A stretch of DNA of 64,000 nucleotides from Vulcanimicrobiota bacterium. Its GTDB lineage: Bacteria > Vulcanimicrobiota > Vulcanimicrobiia > Vulcanimicrobiales > Vulcanimicrobiaceae. A program made the position numbers and the translations under genes. Of the stretch, positions 39,396 through 48,626 are shown in pieces. The stretch spans positions 1-64,000 of the forward strand of contig JAAXCX010000001.1 in NCBI GenBank assembly GCA_013036105.1, given 5' to 3'. Each line of letters begins with the position of its first letter. The stretch's first letter is position 1. A model generated the notes under the pieces. That model worked only from the letters and a program-made list of their open reading frames with translations, had not been told where the DNA came from and searched no databases.

Positions 39396-40492
39396 AGCGC
39401 CTGCTGGCCCCACTATGGTATCCGCCCGAACCGAGTTTCGCCGGCGGCTTTTACCGGGCGAAGCGCATTCTCGAATCGCTCCGGCAGTGGGAGCCTTACG
39501 TCATCGCGAGCGATACGTTTCCTATTTCCGGCGCGCACGTACGCCGCTATCCCACGGCACTGCTGCGTGCGAACTCGGCCCTGATATTTAAGGTAATGCG
39601 CGCCTTGAACTGGGGGTGGAGCGCGGCGGCGATCGTCTTCCTCGCGCTTCTGCGGCGCCGAAGGTACGATCTGGTCTATGCTGGTCCCAGCGAAATCCTT
39701 CCGATTTCGCTTTCCGCGCTGGTTATCGGTAAACTGCTTCGAATTCCGGTCGTGTTGTGTAACCAAAACGTTCGCGATACGGAGCTCTGGGCGCTCAATC
39801 GTGCCATTCACCAGGCGGCGGACGTCATCATTACCGTTTCGGAAGCGTTGCAAGGCGAACTTCGGCGCGAGGGTTTGCACGGACCGGTATTCGTCGGAAC
39901 AAACGGCGTTGACGATTTCAGCGTTCCGGGAAAGCCCCCGGTGTACGATGCGGTCTTTGTCGGCCGGCATACCGAAGGCAAGGGCATCTTCGATCTCTTC
40001 GCTATCTGGCGGATCGTCTGCGATACCAAACCCGGTGCGCGGCTCGCGTGCGCAGGATTCATTCCGCCGCACCTCGAGAATCGCATCCGCGGGACGTTGC
40101 GCGATCTGCGCCTAGAGGAACGGGTAGCGCTCCTGGGTCCCGTCGTCGAGGACGAGAAGTGGCGGCTTTACGCCGTGTCGCGAATCTGCGTCTTTCCTAG
40201 CCACGTCGAGGGTTGGGGCATCGTCCCGATTGAGGCCCACCTCGCCGGTCTTCCGGTGGTGGCCTATGCCCTCGGCGCGTACGCCGACACTATCGCCCAA
40301 AGTCCGGGCGCAACGCTCGTGCCCGTCGGTGACCTGGACGCGTTCGCGGAAGCGACAAGCGCGGCGCTAGATGCTACGCCCGATAGCGAAAAGCTGCATG
40401 CCTGGGCAAGATCCTTTACGTGGAGAGCCGCGGCAGACCGCGAAGAGCTGCTCCTGGATCGCGTTTTGCAACACGCGAGACAAAGATCATGA
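39392..40492 (+). CDS. GT4 family glycosyltransferase
   Basis: 366 aa, GTG overlapping the previous stop (GTGA). GT-B fold: N-terminal KRLLAPLWYPPEPSFAGGFY, middle VITVSEALQGELRREG and GTNGVDDF, then DAVFVGRHTEGKGIFDLFAI and the donor-site CVFPSHVEGWGIVPIEAHLA with GLPVVAYALGAY. A longer in-frame start at 39182 would run inside the giant gene and is rejected. Its own stop overlaps the methyltransferase start (ATGA). Confidence 0.92.
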   Translation: MKRLLAPLWYPPEPSFAGGFYRAKRILESLRQWEPYVIASDTFPISGAHVRRYPTALLRANSALIFKVMRALNWGWSAAAIVFLALLRRRRYDLVYAGPSEILPISLSALVIGKLLRIPVVLCNQNVRDTELWALNRAIHQAADVIITVSEALQGELRREGLHGPVFVGTNGVDDFSVPGKPPVYDAVFVGRHTEGKGIFDLFAIWRIVCDTKPGARLACAGFIPPHLENRIRGTLRDLRLEERVALLGPVVEDEKWRLYAVSRICVFPSHVEGWGIVPIEAHLAGLPVVAYALGAYADTIAQSPGATLVPVGDLDAFAEATSAALDATPDSEKLHAWARSFTWRAAADREELLLDRVLQHARQRS

Positions 40493-41109
40493 ACGAGAAT
40501 CCCGAGCACTACTACGAACACGGCGGAGCGAAGAGCGATTATGCCATCGCGACGATCCTACTGGGAATCGGGTCTAGCGGCTTAGGTCGCGTGCTGGACA
40601 TCGGTTGCGGAAATGGGAAGGTGCTCGAAGCTCTAGGTGCTCGTTCCGCGGATCTCACCGGCATCGACGCATCCGCGGGCGCAATAGACCTCGCGCGTCA
40701 GCGCGTGCCTCAAGCTAGTATCATGGTCGCTGACGTGGAAGGTATTCTTCCGTTTGGCGACGCCGCCTTCGATACAGTGCTCATGCTCGATGTCCTCGAA
40801 CATTTGCGCAGTCCGGCGAAAGCCCTAATAGAAGCTCGACGTGTGTTACGCGCCGGTGGCCGGCTCGCGGTCACCACTCCAAACGCAAACTCCCTAATGC
40901 GGTACGTTCGTGGAAGGAATTGGTTTGGCGTAGCTGACCCGGGGCACGTGTCGTTGTACACGAGCTTTACCCTGGACCATTTGCTAGAACGCGCCGGATT
41001 CAGAATTTCGATGCGGCGGATTGAGCCTTTTACGGGAATGCTTGCTGATCCGATCCTGCGTGTTCTCAGGGTTGGCGGAACACTTTTTGTCGTTGCAGTG
41101 AAAGCATAA
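40489..41109 (+). CDS. Class I SAM-dependent methyltransferase
   Basis: 206 aa, ATGA overlap with the GT4 gene. Motif I VLDIGCGNGKVLEALG, acidic residue of motif II LTGIDASAGAIDLA, motif III/post FDTVLMLDVLEHLRSPAKAL and RVLRAGGRLAVTTPNANSLM: a UbiE/Methyltransf_11-type fold. In this context it probably methylates a sugar of the glycan or a terminal residue. The last 44 bp overlap the convergent giant paralogue 2. Confidence 0.9.
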   Translation: MNENPEHYYEHGGAKSDYAIATILLGIGSSGLGRVLDIGCGNGKVLEALGARSADLTGIDASAGAIDLARQRVPQASIMVADVEGILPFGDAAFDTVLMLDVLEHLRSPAKALIEARRVLRAGGRLAVTTPNANSLMRYVRGRNWFGVADPGHVSLYTSFTLDHLLERAGFRISMRRIEPFTGMLADPILRVLRVGGTLFVVAVKA

Positions 41110-43351
41110 GGAGTTGAATCAGAGCGGCCATCAAGACGGCAAAAGAAATCGTGAGCGCTGCAAAGTACGCTCTGGCCGGCCCGAACATAAGGGTAGCCGA
41201 CCCTCGCACGCCGCGTGGAAAGACCCACGCGTTCGCGTAGCCGTCCGCACGGACGTGGATGGCGTCACAGGAAATGCACTCCCAACCCGGGTCGAAGCGC
41301 TCCCGCAGGACGAGAATCGCTCCCGGTGGTGCTTGAAGTGAAAGGTTTGATTGCCAACGTCTGTCTTGCACGACGACAAGGCTCCGATCCGCGCGCGACA
41401 ATGACCGGACAAACGCTATGCGTCTCCCTGTGATTGCTTCGGAGATGGCAATCGGCGCTGTTCCTCGAAACGTTGCAGTTCCGTTACAATCAAACACCGA
41501 GAAGTGTGCGTCGACGGCTTTGCTATAGATGCAGCCTACCGCACTCAATTTGCCGTCGGCGGATCCCGCGAGCACGCTGCTGTGTGATGGCAAGATCACC
41601 GTCGCTTGTGGCAAGGTCGTGAATATCCCCGAGGGGCGGTCATAGATCCACGCGGGCAGGTTGCTCCAAAGCGACGTCCGTGCCCAACTTTGTCTCGGAT
41701 TGACGGAGACGGATAGAGCGTTCAAATCGACCTGTGTGCCATCCATTCGCTCGACCGCGTCTAAGGAGGCGCCGGAAAGCCATGCAATCCGCTCCCCGCG
41801 TTCGGTTGATAGCTGCCAATACTTTTGCTCCGCCGCGGGGAGTTTCGGTAAGACCCTTTTCAACTGGGGCTCATAGGCAGAGCTCTGCTGCACGCCCGGG
41901 ACCGAGAGTGTGTAGCTGATGGCGAGCTGGCGCAGTAACGCGGCCGGAATCTTTCGGTTGGCGCTTTGCCTGCTGACAATTGACGCGATCGGAGTTTCCG
42001 ACAAGGTAGCAAGTGCGCTTGCGTGTTCGCCAATAGGTAACATGAATGGAGACAGCCCATTATGCGGCTCGCCGGCCAATGACTGTGGAAGCCCGCTCGG
42101 GACGGGTAAATAGCGCGTCAGTCCGGGCGCAGCTGCTATCTGGTCGATGCGCATTGCACCTTCGCGCGACAACGTATAAAAGGGCAAGTTCTTGGTTTCG
42201 TAAGCGGTGACGCTCAACGATGTCGCGATCAAAATTAGGCACACGGGCAGCGTGCTAAGTCGGAACTTAGCGCTGGTTGCAAGTGCCTGTATGGCGCATC
42301 CGATCAGCATCGCATAGCAAATCGCAACAACTGCTTCAAAAGCATAAAGTTCGCGGAAAGGTGCAAAAGCGATGGTGTGCTCCACAAAATAGCGGAGAAT
42401 AGGCGCAAGCGGTCCATAGAAACCAGCGACCATTAACATTGCAGGGATTCCTGCGAGGATCCAGGCGCGCTGAGCGCTGCGCACAATAGCGATTATCGCG
42501 CCTGCCAGGGACGCAATCGGAAAAACCCAAAGCGCATTTTGCAGCCAGCTGGGAAGTGCGCTATCGTACCCGCCGATGTAGCCAAGGAATCGCAGCGCCG
42601 CTGAAAACGGGGTGCTTTGCGATTCTTCCCAATGAACAAGTGGACGGTACACTGCAAGGTTTGCGCCGGAACCCGAATACGCGGCTAGCAGCCACTGCGG
42701 CATTGTGAAAATCAAGGCGACAGCCAGGGCCGGTAAGCCAGTTCGTAACAGCCACGTTGGGCCAAGGCGCAAGCCCAATAGAATGCCGAGTGCTGTTCCA
42801 AAAACAAGAAATTGTTGCTGAGCGCCGGCAAGGCCAAGTAAAGTTCCCAGCAACAGGGGCCGCGTACGGGTCTTGGGGTCAACGAGCCCCGCGAGGAAAC
42901 AGGGCAGCAGCGCATACGAAAACAAGAAATGCAAATGCCCCGCGTGCACCTTGTTTAGTATGACCGGGTTGCCTATATAGAACGCAATCAAACAGAGGGA
43001 TGAAGCGGGAACAAACTGAGAAGCGCGGGCTAGCCAAGCGATCCCGCAAACGGCGACCGCGAGCAATATCAGCAAATAGAACAACAAGGCCGGGTGCGGT
43101 CCCAGGGCTGCGCACAATGATCCTGAAATGGCATAAGGTAGCCAAGGTTCGGGGTAGCTTTGTGGGGCACCAAGTCCCGTTGAGTTCCACGGCTCGCTGC
43201 CTAGGTGCGCAAATGGTATGCATTGTGCCTGATGCAATGGCCACTGCCAGTCCTGTTCGAAGGCAGGCACTCCGGTGCTGTATGCCAACGGAGATAGAGC
43301 CAGCATAGCGAGAGCCATGGCGAGCAGCACGTGTGCAATTCTGAATCGCAT
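41066..43351 (-). CDS. Large GT-C-like membrane protein (giant paralogue 2)
   Basis: 761 aa from ATG 43351. About eleven helices in the first 430 residues with a catalytic-type first loop (FAHLGSEPWNSTGLGAPQSY), HAGHLHFLFSYALLPCFLAG, then a beta-rich periplasmic part closed by LRERFDPGWECISC and RADGYANAWVFPRG and a final helix. The C-terminal signature matches paralogues 1 and 4. On the opposite strand to its neighbours and divergent from paralogue 3, with a 150-nt gap. Likely an undecaprenyl-linked-sugar-dependent transferase or related envelope protein. Confidence 0.78.
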   Translation of the reverse strand: MRFRIAHVLLAMALAMLALSPLAYSTGVPAFEQDWQWPLHQAQCIPFAHLGSEPWNSTGLGAPQSYPEPWLPYAISGSLCAALGPHPALLFYLLILLAVAVCGIAWLARASQFVPASSLCLIAFYIGNPVILNKVHAGHLHFLFSYALLPCFLAGLVDPKTRTRPLLLGTLLGLAGAQQQFLVFGTALGILLGLRLGPTWLLRTGLPALAVALIFTMPQWLLAAYSGSGANLAVYRPLVHWEESQSTPFSAALRFLGYIGGYDSALPSWLQNALWVFPIASLAGAIIAIVRSAQRAWILAGIPAMLMVAGFYGPLAPILRYFVEHTIAFAPFRELYAFEAVVAICYAMLIGCAIQALATSAKFRLSTLPVCLILIATSLSVTAYETKNLPFYTLSREGAMRIDQIAAAPGLTRYLPVPSGLPQSLAGEPHNGLSPFMLPIGEHASALATLSETPIASIVSRQSANRKIPAALLRQLAISYTLSVPGVQQSSAYEPQLKRVLPKLPAAEQKYWQLSTERGERIAWLSGASLDAVERMDGTQVDLNALSVSVNPRQSWARTSLWSNLPAWIYDRPSGIFTTLPQATVILPSHSSVLAGSADGKLSAVGCIYSKAVDAHFSVFDCNGTATFRGTAPIAISEAITGRRIAFVRSLSRADRSLVVVQDRRWQSNLSLQAPPGAILVLRERFDPGWECISCDAIHVRADGYANAWVFPRGVRGSATLMFGPARAYFAALTISFAVLMAALIQLLMLSLQRQKVFRQP

Positions 43352-43501
43352 GAGAGGTCTAACTAAATCTGCCGGACTAGGTAGGAGAAACACGGGTTGT
43401 AAGTATTCGCGCCAGGGCACTCTTCGAGCCTTGCAACGTTTTCGCGAAATCGAGATGAAATTTATGAAAACGTACCACTTGAGTACTGCTGGCTAAACAT
43501 T

Positions 43502-46500
43502 GTGAACGTTCGCATCGTGATGGACAACTTAGGGACGCTCCTAAGGAAGCACTGGCCTATTCTACCCAGCATTCTGATCGCCATGTGGCTTTTTCGCGGC
43601 TGGTATGTAACCGCAGGTTATCTTACGTTCGGCGATTTCGGACCGGGCCGATGGCAGCTTGATCCCAGTGAATCCTTTCATATATGGGATTACGCCTGGC
43701 AGCTCGGGCGTGCAGATTCGACTTATTTTTGGCTTCGCTATTTTCACGCTTTGGCGGCGCACGCACATCTTGGCTATCCAATAACGGAGCGGGTACTCTT
43801 TTTTTATCTTACGCCACCGTTGTTGATTGTCGGCATGTACGTTCTGGCCCTGGAGCTGACGGGCAATCCCCTCGCGGCGGGTGTATCGGCTCTATGCTTG
43901 ATACTCGGCCCTGATTTTCTTGTGCGTGCAATAGGAGGGCACGAAGTAGCCCTAGGAGGCTTATCGGCTGCGCCGTGGTCGCTATACGGAGCGGTTCGAG
44001 CCATACGAACCGGCCGAGTAGGATGGTTCGCATTCACAGCGCTAACGTTTGTGTACGGTACCGTTTTCGATGTCCGCTGGACATTACCGACACTTATTGC
44101 GACCGGCCTGTTCAGCGCAGCTCTCGCGCTCGAGTCTCGTGCGAGATGGTTCCGCGCTGTTGCCTTGTGCCTTTTTGCGGTGACGGGCGTCGTGGTGCCG
44201 AATCTGCCTTGGATTTTGGCGCACCTCGCCGGCGGAAACAGCGTTCCCCTCCCGCCCGCGTCGCATTACGATACGATCTGGATCGGAAGGCTGAGTTTTG
44301 CAAATGCGTGGGATGCACTGGCGGGATGGAATCCTACGATTGCGAGCGATTTCTCCCAAGGTATCTTACGATTTGCTCATGCTCCTGTGTTTGGCCTGTT
44401 ATTTGCAGCTTTGGTCGCGTTATGCGCATTGAGGTTGCGCACGTGGATCGCCATGGCTGCACTCGTCGCTTATATCGTATTTGCTTTTCTGTTCAAGGGG
44501 TCAAACCCACCGCTCGGAAGCCTATACAGTTGGCTATTTGTTCATCTCCCTCTATTCAATCTGTATCGTGAGCCCGTAAAATTTGGTGGAACCGTTTCCC
44601 TTTGCGCGGCTGTTGTTCTCGCTTACGGAATCAGCAGTTTTAGGACGCCGTGGAAGAGCGCTGTCATGGCTGGTTTGTCAGCCGCTGCCGTCATCGGTTT
44701 GAGCTATTCCGTGCTTGCGGCGGGGCCGGGCGGTACACTTCAGTCTCGTTCCATGCCGGAGCGGTATCGCGTTGTCGATCGGTATTTCCGGCAAGACGAT
44801 CGATTTGGGCGAATATTATGGCTCCCAGATGTTTCCAGGTGGTTAGTAAGCTCGGCCCTGCATCCGTTTGTCGACGGAGTCGAGATCGGCTATGCGGATT
44901 TTGAACCGTTCTCAGCAGGCGATGTACTTGGCTACGTTCAATCGCCGCTTTTCCCATGGCTGCTTCGGGCTGGGGCCTTCCGATACGTCGCGGTTGATAC
45001 AGACACGCAAAACGATAGCACATTCCGATCTGCGTCATTTAGGCTTCCCGATATTTTGGCCGCACTTAAGGCCGTATCAGATCTTCAACCTGTGAAGCAT
45101 ATAGGCTCGGTTATTGTCTATCGTGTGACAGGGGAATCGCCGGCTGTGTGGAGCTCGCGGGTCGGGCTTAGGGCGTCCGGTCACCCGTCGGGACTCGCGG
45201 CGCCTGCCCTCTTAGGGTTGCTCCCGAAGGGTGTGCCTGTGGCGTTAAACCCGGGGAAGTCACCAATAGCGTTCGGTGGACAGGTTTCTCTAAATGGCGC
45301 CAGCGGTCGCGATTCTGCGTCGACGGCGGATGCGAGAGCCGTTGTCGCTGATTCGGTTGACGAGGGAACGCGAAAGGGCGTGCCGTGGGTTAGTCAGCTT
45401 GGCGTAGATCGCGGAAGCTGGACGACCCGAATATCCCTAGGCGTTTCCACTCTACCATTGGATCCCGTGGCCGCAATTGCTCGCCCCGCTCTGGCGGGAA
45501 CGATCGCCTCTTTCAGAGGGGCCTTTCTTGGGCCCGGCAGGCCCCCAGGCTTCATGACGAGACTGCCATTAATCGGCCGTGATGTGCGTGTTCCAGAAAT
45601 CCCGATCGTCCTAGGCCCGGCGATTCGGTTCAAGGGCGACGCATCAGGCCCGCCGGTAACGTTTGTTGCCCAATTTTTCGATTCCCGCACCCACCGAAGT
45701 TATTATACGGTGGGACCGACTTTCGAACATCTCCTTCCGGCGACAGCGTTGGACGTACGAACATCGCTGTTTGAAACGCTTGTTGAAAGCGAGCCGGCGC
45801 TCTTGCGCGCCGACCATTTTGATGATTTGCTGCTGCAGCGTATTGCTCTCATACAAGCAGGTGGAGCGCCGCGATCTTTGGGAATGCGAATCGACCTTGC
45901 GGGTTCGCGCGGAACGTTGGCCACGGATGCTACAGCGCTTGAACCATCCAACTATTCTTGCGCGAGATGTATTCGAAGCGCCGGTTCGCTGGAACTTATA
46001 TTTTCCGGTAGGGCGCGCAATCCCAAGTCGTGGAGTGGGCATGCAGCCGTGATATACCCGCGCGGTAACCCTCCGTTAACAGCATTCGTCACCAAAGACA
46101 GCCGGCTATTTCTTGAGGGTATCACTGTCCTGGGGACCGGGTTCAGGTATCGGAAATCAGCCATTGCGAACATCGAAGATGCACCGGATGTTGTCCCTAT
46201 TACTCTTCTCAGCAGGGTGCGGTTAACCCGTGGAGACCTTGTGCTGAGAGTTAGAGGTGCGCATCCAACGCTGCGTTTTAGACTGGTGTTATTTGTTCGC
46301 GACGGGCGAGCGGGAGAATTCGTGCAAGATGTACCCTGCTTACCGTTGTTGAGCGAATGCGCTGCAGAAGTGAGCCTCGACAAGGCACTCTTTGACGCAG
46401 GTAGCGGCTCGGTTCGAGGTATCGTATTGCTAGCTATCCGGCGAGACTACAAAAAACCGATCATCGACAGAATTACTTCTGTGGACAGCTACCTTGTGAA

Positions 46501-47026
46501 TGACGGGGCCGCACACCTATTGCCAAAAGCGTGGATGGAATCAAAAGGTGGTATCTCGACGATTATGACCGACCGCATAGTAACCTCTGGAGGAGAAACG
46601 ATTGTAACGAGCTTCGGCGCTCCTAGTGGAATTTTGGCCGTTGGTGTCGCCCATGGAGGCGCCCTTGCTGTGCGCTCGAAGGCCCAACCTCTCATTCCCG
46701 GGCGAGAAGAGCTCTCGTTCACAGATCGGTCTGGCAACCAATGGCTCGTGCTTGCCGAGCGCTACGATCCGCAGTGGCAGCTGCTGGATGCATATGGCCG
46801 AGGGATTGGGAGACATTTTGTTAGTTACGGTCTCTTTAATAGCTGGTATATTGCGGGTGGATTGTCCGGTACATACCGCTTGACTTACACTGGGGAGGCG
46901 GTCGCTAGGTTCGGCACGGTCCTTGCTCTGGCACTCTCCGCAACTCTATTGATCCTGAGTCTTTCATTGGCCAGGCGGCGCATTAGGATTCAGCCTAATG
47001 CGCCGCAAGGGCTCGCGAACGACTAG
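43502..47026 (+). CDS. Large GT-C-like membrane protein (giant paralogue 3)
   Basis: 1174 aa, GTG start. Around ten helices up to residue 400 (first loop FGDFGPGRWQLDPSESFHIW), then a very long periplasmic part of more than 650 residues, ending in VLAERYDPQWQLLDAYGRGI and YGLFNSWYIAG and a last helix (TVLALALSATLLILSLSLA). The closing motif diverges from the DGYANAW seen in the other three, but position and pattern are the same. Domain length is like the AftD arabinosyltransferases of actinobacteria. Codon use is less GC-biased than in the first 40 kb. Confidence 0.75.
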   Translation: MNVRIVMDNLGTLLRKHWPILPSILIAMWLFRGWYVTAGYLTFGDFGPGRWQLDPSESFHIWDYAWQLGRADSTYFWLRYFHALAAHAHLGYPITERVLFFYLTPPLLIVGMYVLALELTGNPLAAGVSALCLILGPDFLVRAIGGHEVALGGLSAAPWSLYGAVRAIRTGRVGWFAFTALTFVYGTVFDVRWTLPTLIATGLFSAALALESRARWFRAVALCLFAVTGVVVPNLPWILAHLAGGNSVPLPPASHYDTIWIGRLSFANAWDALAGWNPTIASDFSQGILRFAHAPVFGLLFAALVALCALRLRTWIAMAALVAYIVFAFLFKGSNPPLGSLYSWLFVHLPLFNLYREPVKFGGTVSLCAAVVLAYGISSFRTPWKSAVMAGLSAAAVIGLSYSVLAAGPGGTLQSRSMPERYRVVDRYFRQDDRFGRILWLPDVSRWLVSSALHPFVDGVEIGYADFEPFSAGDVLGYVQSPLFPWLLRAGAFRYVAVDTDTQNDSTFRSASFRLPDILAALKAVSDLQPVKHIGSVIVYRVTGESPAVWSSRVGLRASGHPSGLAAPALLGLLPKGVPVALNPGKSPIAFGGQVSLNGASGRDSASTADARAVVADSVDEGTRKGVPWVSQLGVDRGSWTTRISLGVSTLPLDPVAAIARPALAGTIASFRGAFLGPGRPPGFMTRLPLIGRDVRVPEIPIVLGPAIRFKGDASGPPVTFVAQFFDSRTHRSYYTVGPTFEHLLPATALDVRTSLFETLVESEPALLRADHFDDLLLQRIALIQAGGAPRSLGMRIDLAGSRGTLATDATALEPSNYSCARCIRSAGSLELIFSGRARNPKSWSGHAAVIYPRGNPPLTAFVTKDSRLFLEGITVLGTGFRYRKSAIANIEDAPDVVPITLLSRVRLTRGDLVLRVRGAHPTLRFRLVLFVRDGRAGEFVQDVPCLPLLSECAAEVSLDKALFDAGSGSVRGIVLLAIRRDYKKPIIDRITSVDSYLVNDGAAHLLPKAWMESKGGISTIMTDRIVTSGGETIVTSFGAPSGILAVGVAHGGALAVRSKAQPLIPGREELSFTDRSGNQWLVLAERYDPQWQLLDAYGRGIGRHFVSYGLFNSWYIAGGLSGTYRLTYTGEAVARFGTVLALALSATLLILSLSLARRRIRIQPNAPQGLAND

Positions 47027-47234
47027 AAGCTCCGAACCCCGATGGGGTAAAGGAAGGGTTATCGCGTTTCCCGGCAAACGCCACAGCTCGTTCCAAACCG
47101 TGACTTTGTATTGTTGAAGGTTTTTTTGCGAATTCAACTTGCCCGGCGGGCCTGTCTTTGTCGGCGAAAAAAATACCCTCTATTGTTTAGCCGTGCGGCA
47201 CGCTCAAGGGCGCGGAGGATTGGGGTAACAGTGT
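47027..47234. other. 208-nt intergenic region
   Basis: No ORF of note. A weak hairpin (CCCC-GAT-GGGG) lies just after the upstream gene, a TTGAA...TTCAA stem with a T-run follows around 47113-47140, and GGAGG occurs about 16 nt before the next ATG. None is strong enough to call a terminator or promoter. Confidence 0.4.
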
Positions 47235-48569
47235 ATGTCGCGGACTGACACCTGGATCGGACCGCCTCAACGGATATCCCGTGGAGTCGCCAATCTGGAG
47301 ACCGGGATTCTATCGCACGATATTCGCTTAACACGAACTCCCGTGGCCGTAGTTTCACCTTATGCGTTAAGTGCAGACGATGTCGGTGGGCCGCACGATT
47401 CAGCGCTAAATTGGTATACGCGTAAATTGACGCAGTCGCTTCATTTGCAAGGTTGCGAAGTCACTGTCATATCCTCTTCAGGGGATCAGTCTCAGCCGTG
47501 GACTGACGACGGGGTGCGAATTGTGCCGACATTCGTTCGCGGAAAGTTGAACGCGGCCGCAAAGATTTTTTTTGGTGCTTTTCGGTCGAGGGCAAGAGTC
47601 GTCCATTTTCAGCACGAGCTTTTTGCTTATGGCGGCATTTTTACGGCTTTTACAATACCGCTTTGCGTAGGCATGCTGCGCTTCGTCCGCCGTCGGATTG
47701 TAACTACCGTGCATGGCGTTATTCCGCTAGACAAAATTGACCGGGATTTTGTCCACTCCAACAGAGTCGGCGGCGGGGCTGCCCCGCCCGCTTTTGTCCG
47801 TTTTGTCTGGAAAGCTCTCGTTCGTATGGTCTGTGGTTTCAGCGATGTGGTACAAGTCCATGAAGAACAGCACCGCCTGAACCTCGTACGTCAGTACGGG
47901 GTGCGAACTCCAATTATCGTCATTCCGATCGGTATAGATGTCGAAAACTCATCCCCGGTGAAAGTCAATGCTCGAAGGGCGCTCGCACTCGGCAGTGACG
48001 ATGAAGTGCTTTTGTTTTTCGGGTATTTTGCCTCATACAAAGGGCTTGGGGAGCTAATCGCCGCTATGGCGCTGGCGTTCGATCGCCGTCCTAAACTTAA
48101 AATCATTTTGGCGGGCGACGTGTCATCTCGACTAAAAAAGCATAACGGCACGGATCAGATCTTGCGGAAGCACAACGTTGATTCGAATCGGGTGGTCAGG
48201 TTGGGCTTCGTACCGGAATCGATGGTCAGCACCGTGTTTTCCGCGGCGGACGTCCTGATTCTGCCGTACACAATGTCAATGTCATCGAGCGGCCCCATGT
48301 CGATTGGCCTAAGCTACAAGATTCCGATTTTGCTTTCATCGGCTTTTCATGACGCCTTGCCGAGCTTCCCCGGAATGTTCCGGCCGGTACCTCAGGAAAT
48401 AGCAAGTGCTGTCTGCAGATTTTTTGATGACAAATCGTTGCGTCAAGCCATCGAGCAGCGGTGCAATGTGCTACGAAACGAACGGGCTTGGCCTAATGTG
48501 GCGCACAGAGTACATGCTATGTACTCCTCGGTACTGCGCCCGAACTACCAAAAGGCACTGACGCAATAG
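47235..48569 (+). CDS. GT4 family glycosyltransferase
   Basis: 444 aa. GT-B fold with N-terminal VAVVSPYALSADDVGGPHDS and TRKLTQSLHLQGCEVTVISS, RIVTTVHGVIPLDKIDRD, VVQVHEEQHRLNLVRQYGV, IVIPIGIDVEN, then LLFFGYFASYKGLGELIAAM and the donor site VLILPYTMSMSSSGPMSIGL. The usual E-x7-E is altered to a Ser-rich stretch (SSSGPMSIGL), as in some GT4 subfamilies, so activity is likely but the donor is uncertain. The first 33 residues are extra to the family; a later start is possible. Confidence 0.87.
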   Translation: MSRTDTWIGPPQRISRGVANLETGILSHDIRLTRTPVAVVSPYALSADDVGGPHDSALNWYTRKLTQSLHLQGCEVTVISSSGDQSQPWTDDGVRIVPTFVRGKLNAAAKIFFGAFRSRARVVHFQHELFAYGGIFTAFTIPLCVGMLRFVRRRIVTTVHGVIPLDKIDRDFVHSNRVGGGAAPPAFVRFVWKALVRMVCGFSDVVQVHEEQHRLNLVRQYGVRTPIIVIPIGIDVENSSPVKVNARRALALGSDDEVLLFFGYFASYKGLGELIAAMALAFDRRPKLKIILAGDVSSRLKKHNGTDQILRKHNVDSNRVVRLGFVPESMVSTVFSAADVLILPYTMSMSSSGPMSIGLSYKIPILLSSAFHDALPSFPGMFRPVPQEIASAVCRFFDDKSLRQAIEQRCNVLRNERAWPNVAHRVHAMYSSVLRPNYQKALTQ

Positions 48570-48575
48570 GTCGGA

Positions 48576-48595
48576 TGCTGCCGCAACAGGCAGCA
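48576..48595 (+). other. Intergenic hairpin
   Basis: TGCTGCC, loop GCAACA, GGCAGCA: a perfect 7-bp stem 6 nt after the GT4 stop and 31 nt before the next gene. There is no T-run after it, so it is not a classical terminator; it may slow exonucleases or act as an attenuating structure. Confidence 0.45.
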
Positions 48596-48626
48596 CATTA
48601 AGTAAGGCCGAAAAACGCGACACCAG

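Noticed and set aside
47027-47234. Terminator or promoter in the longest intergenic gap
   Set aside because: Hairpins are only 4-5 bp and no paired -35/-10 boxes are visible.
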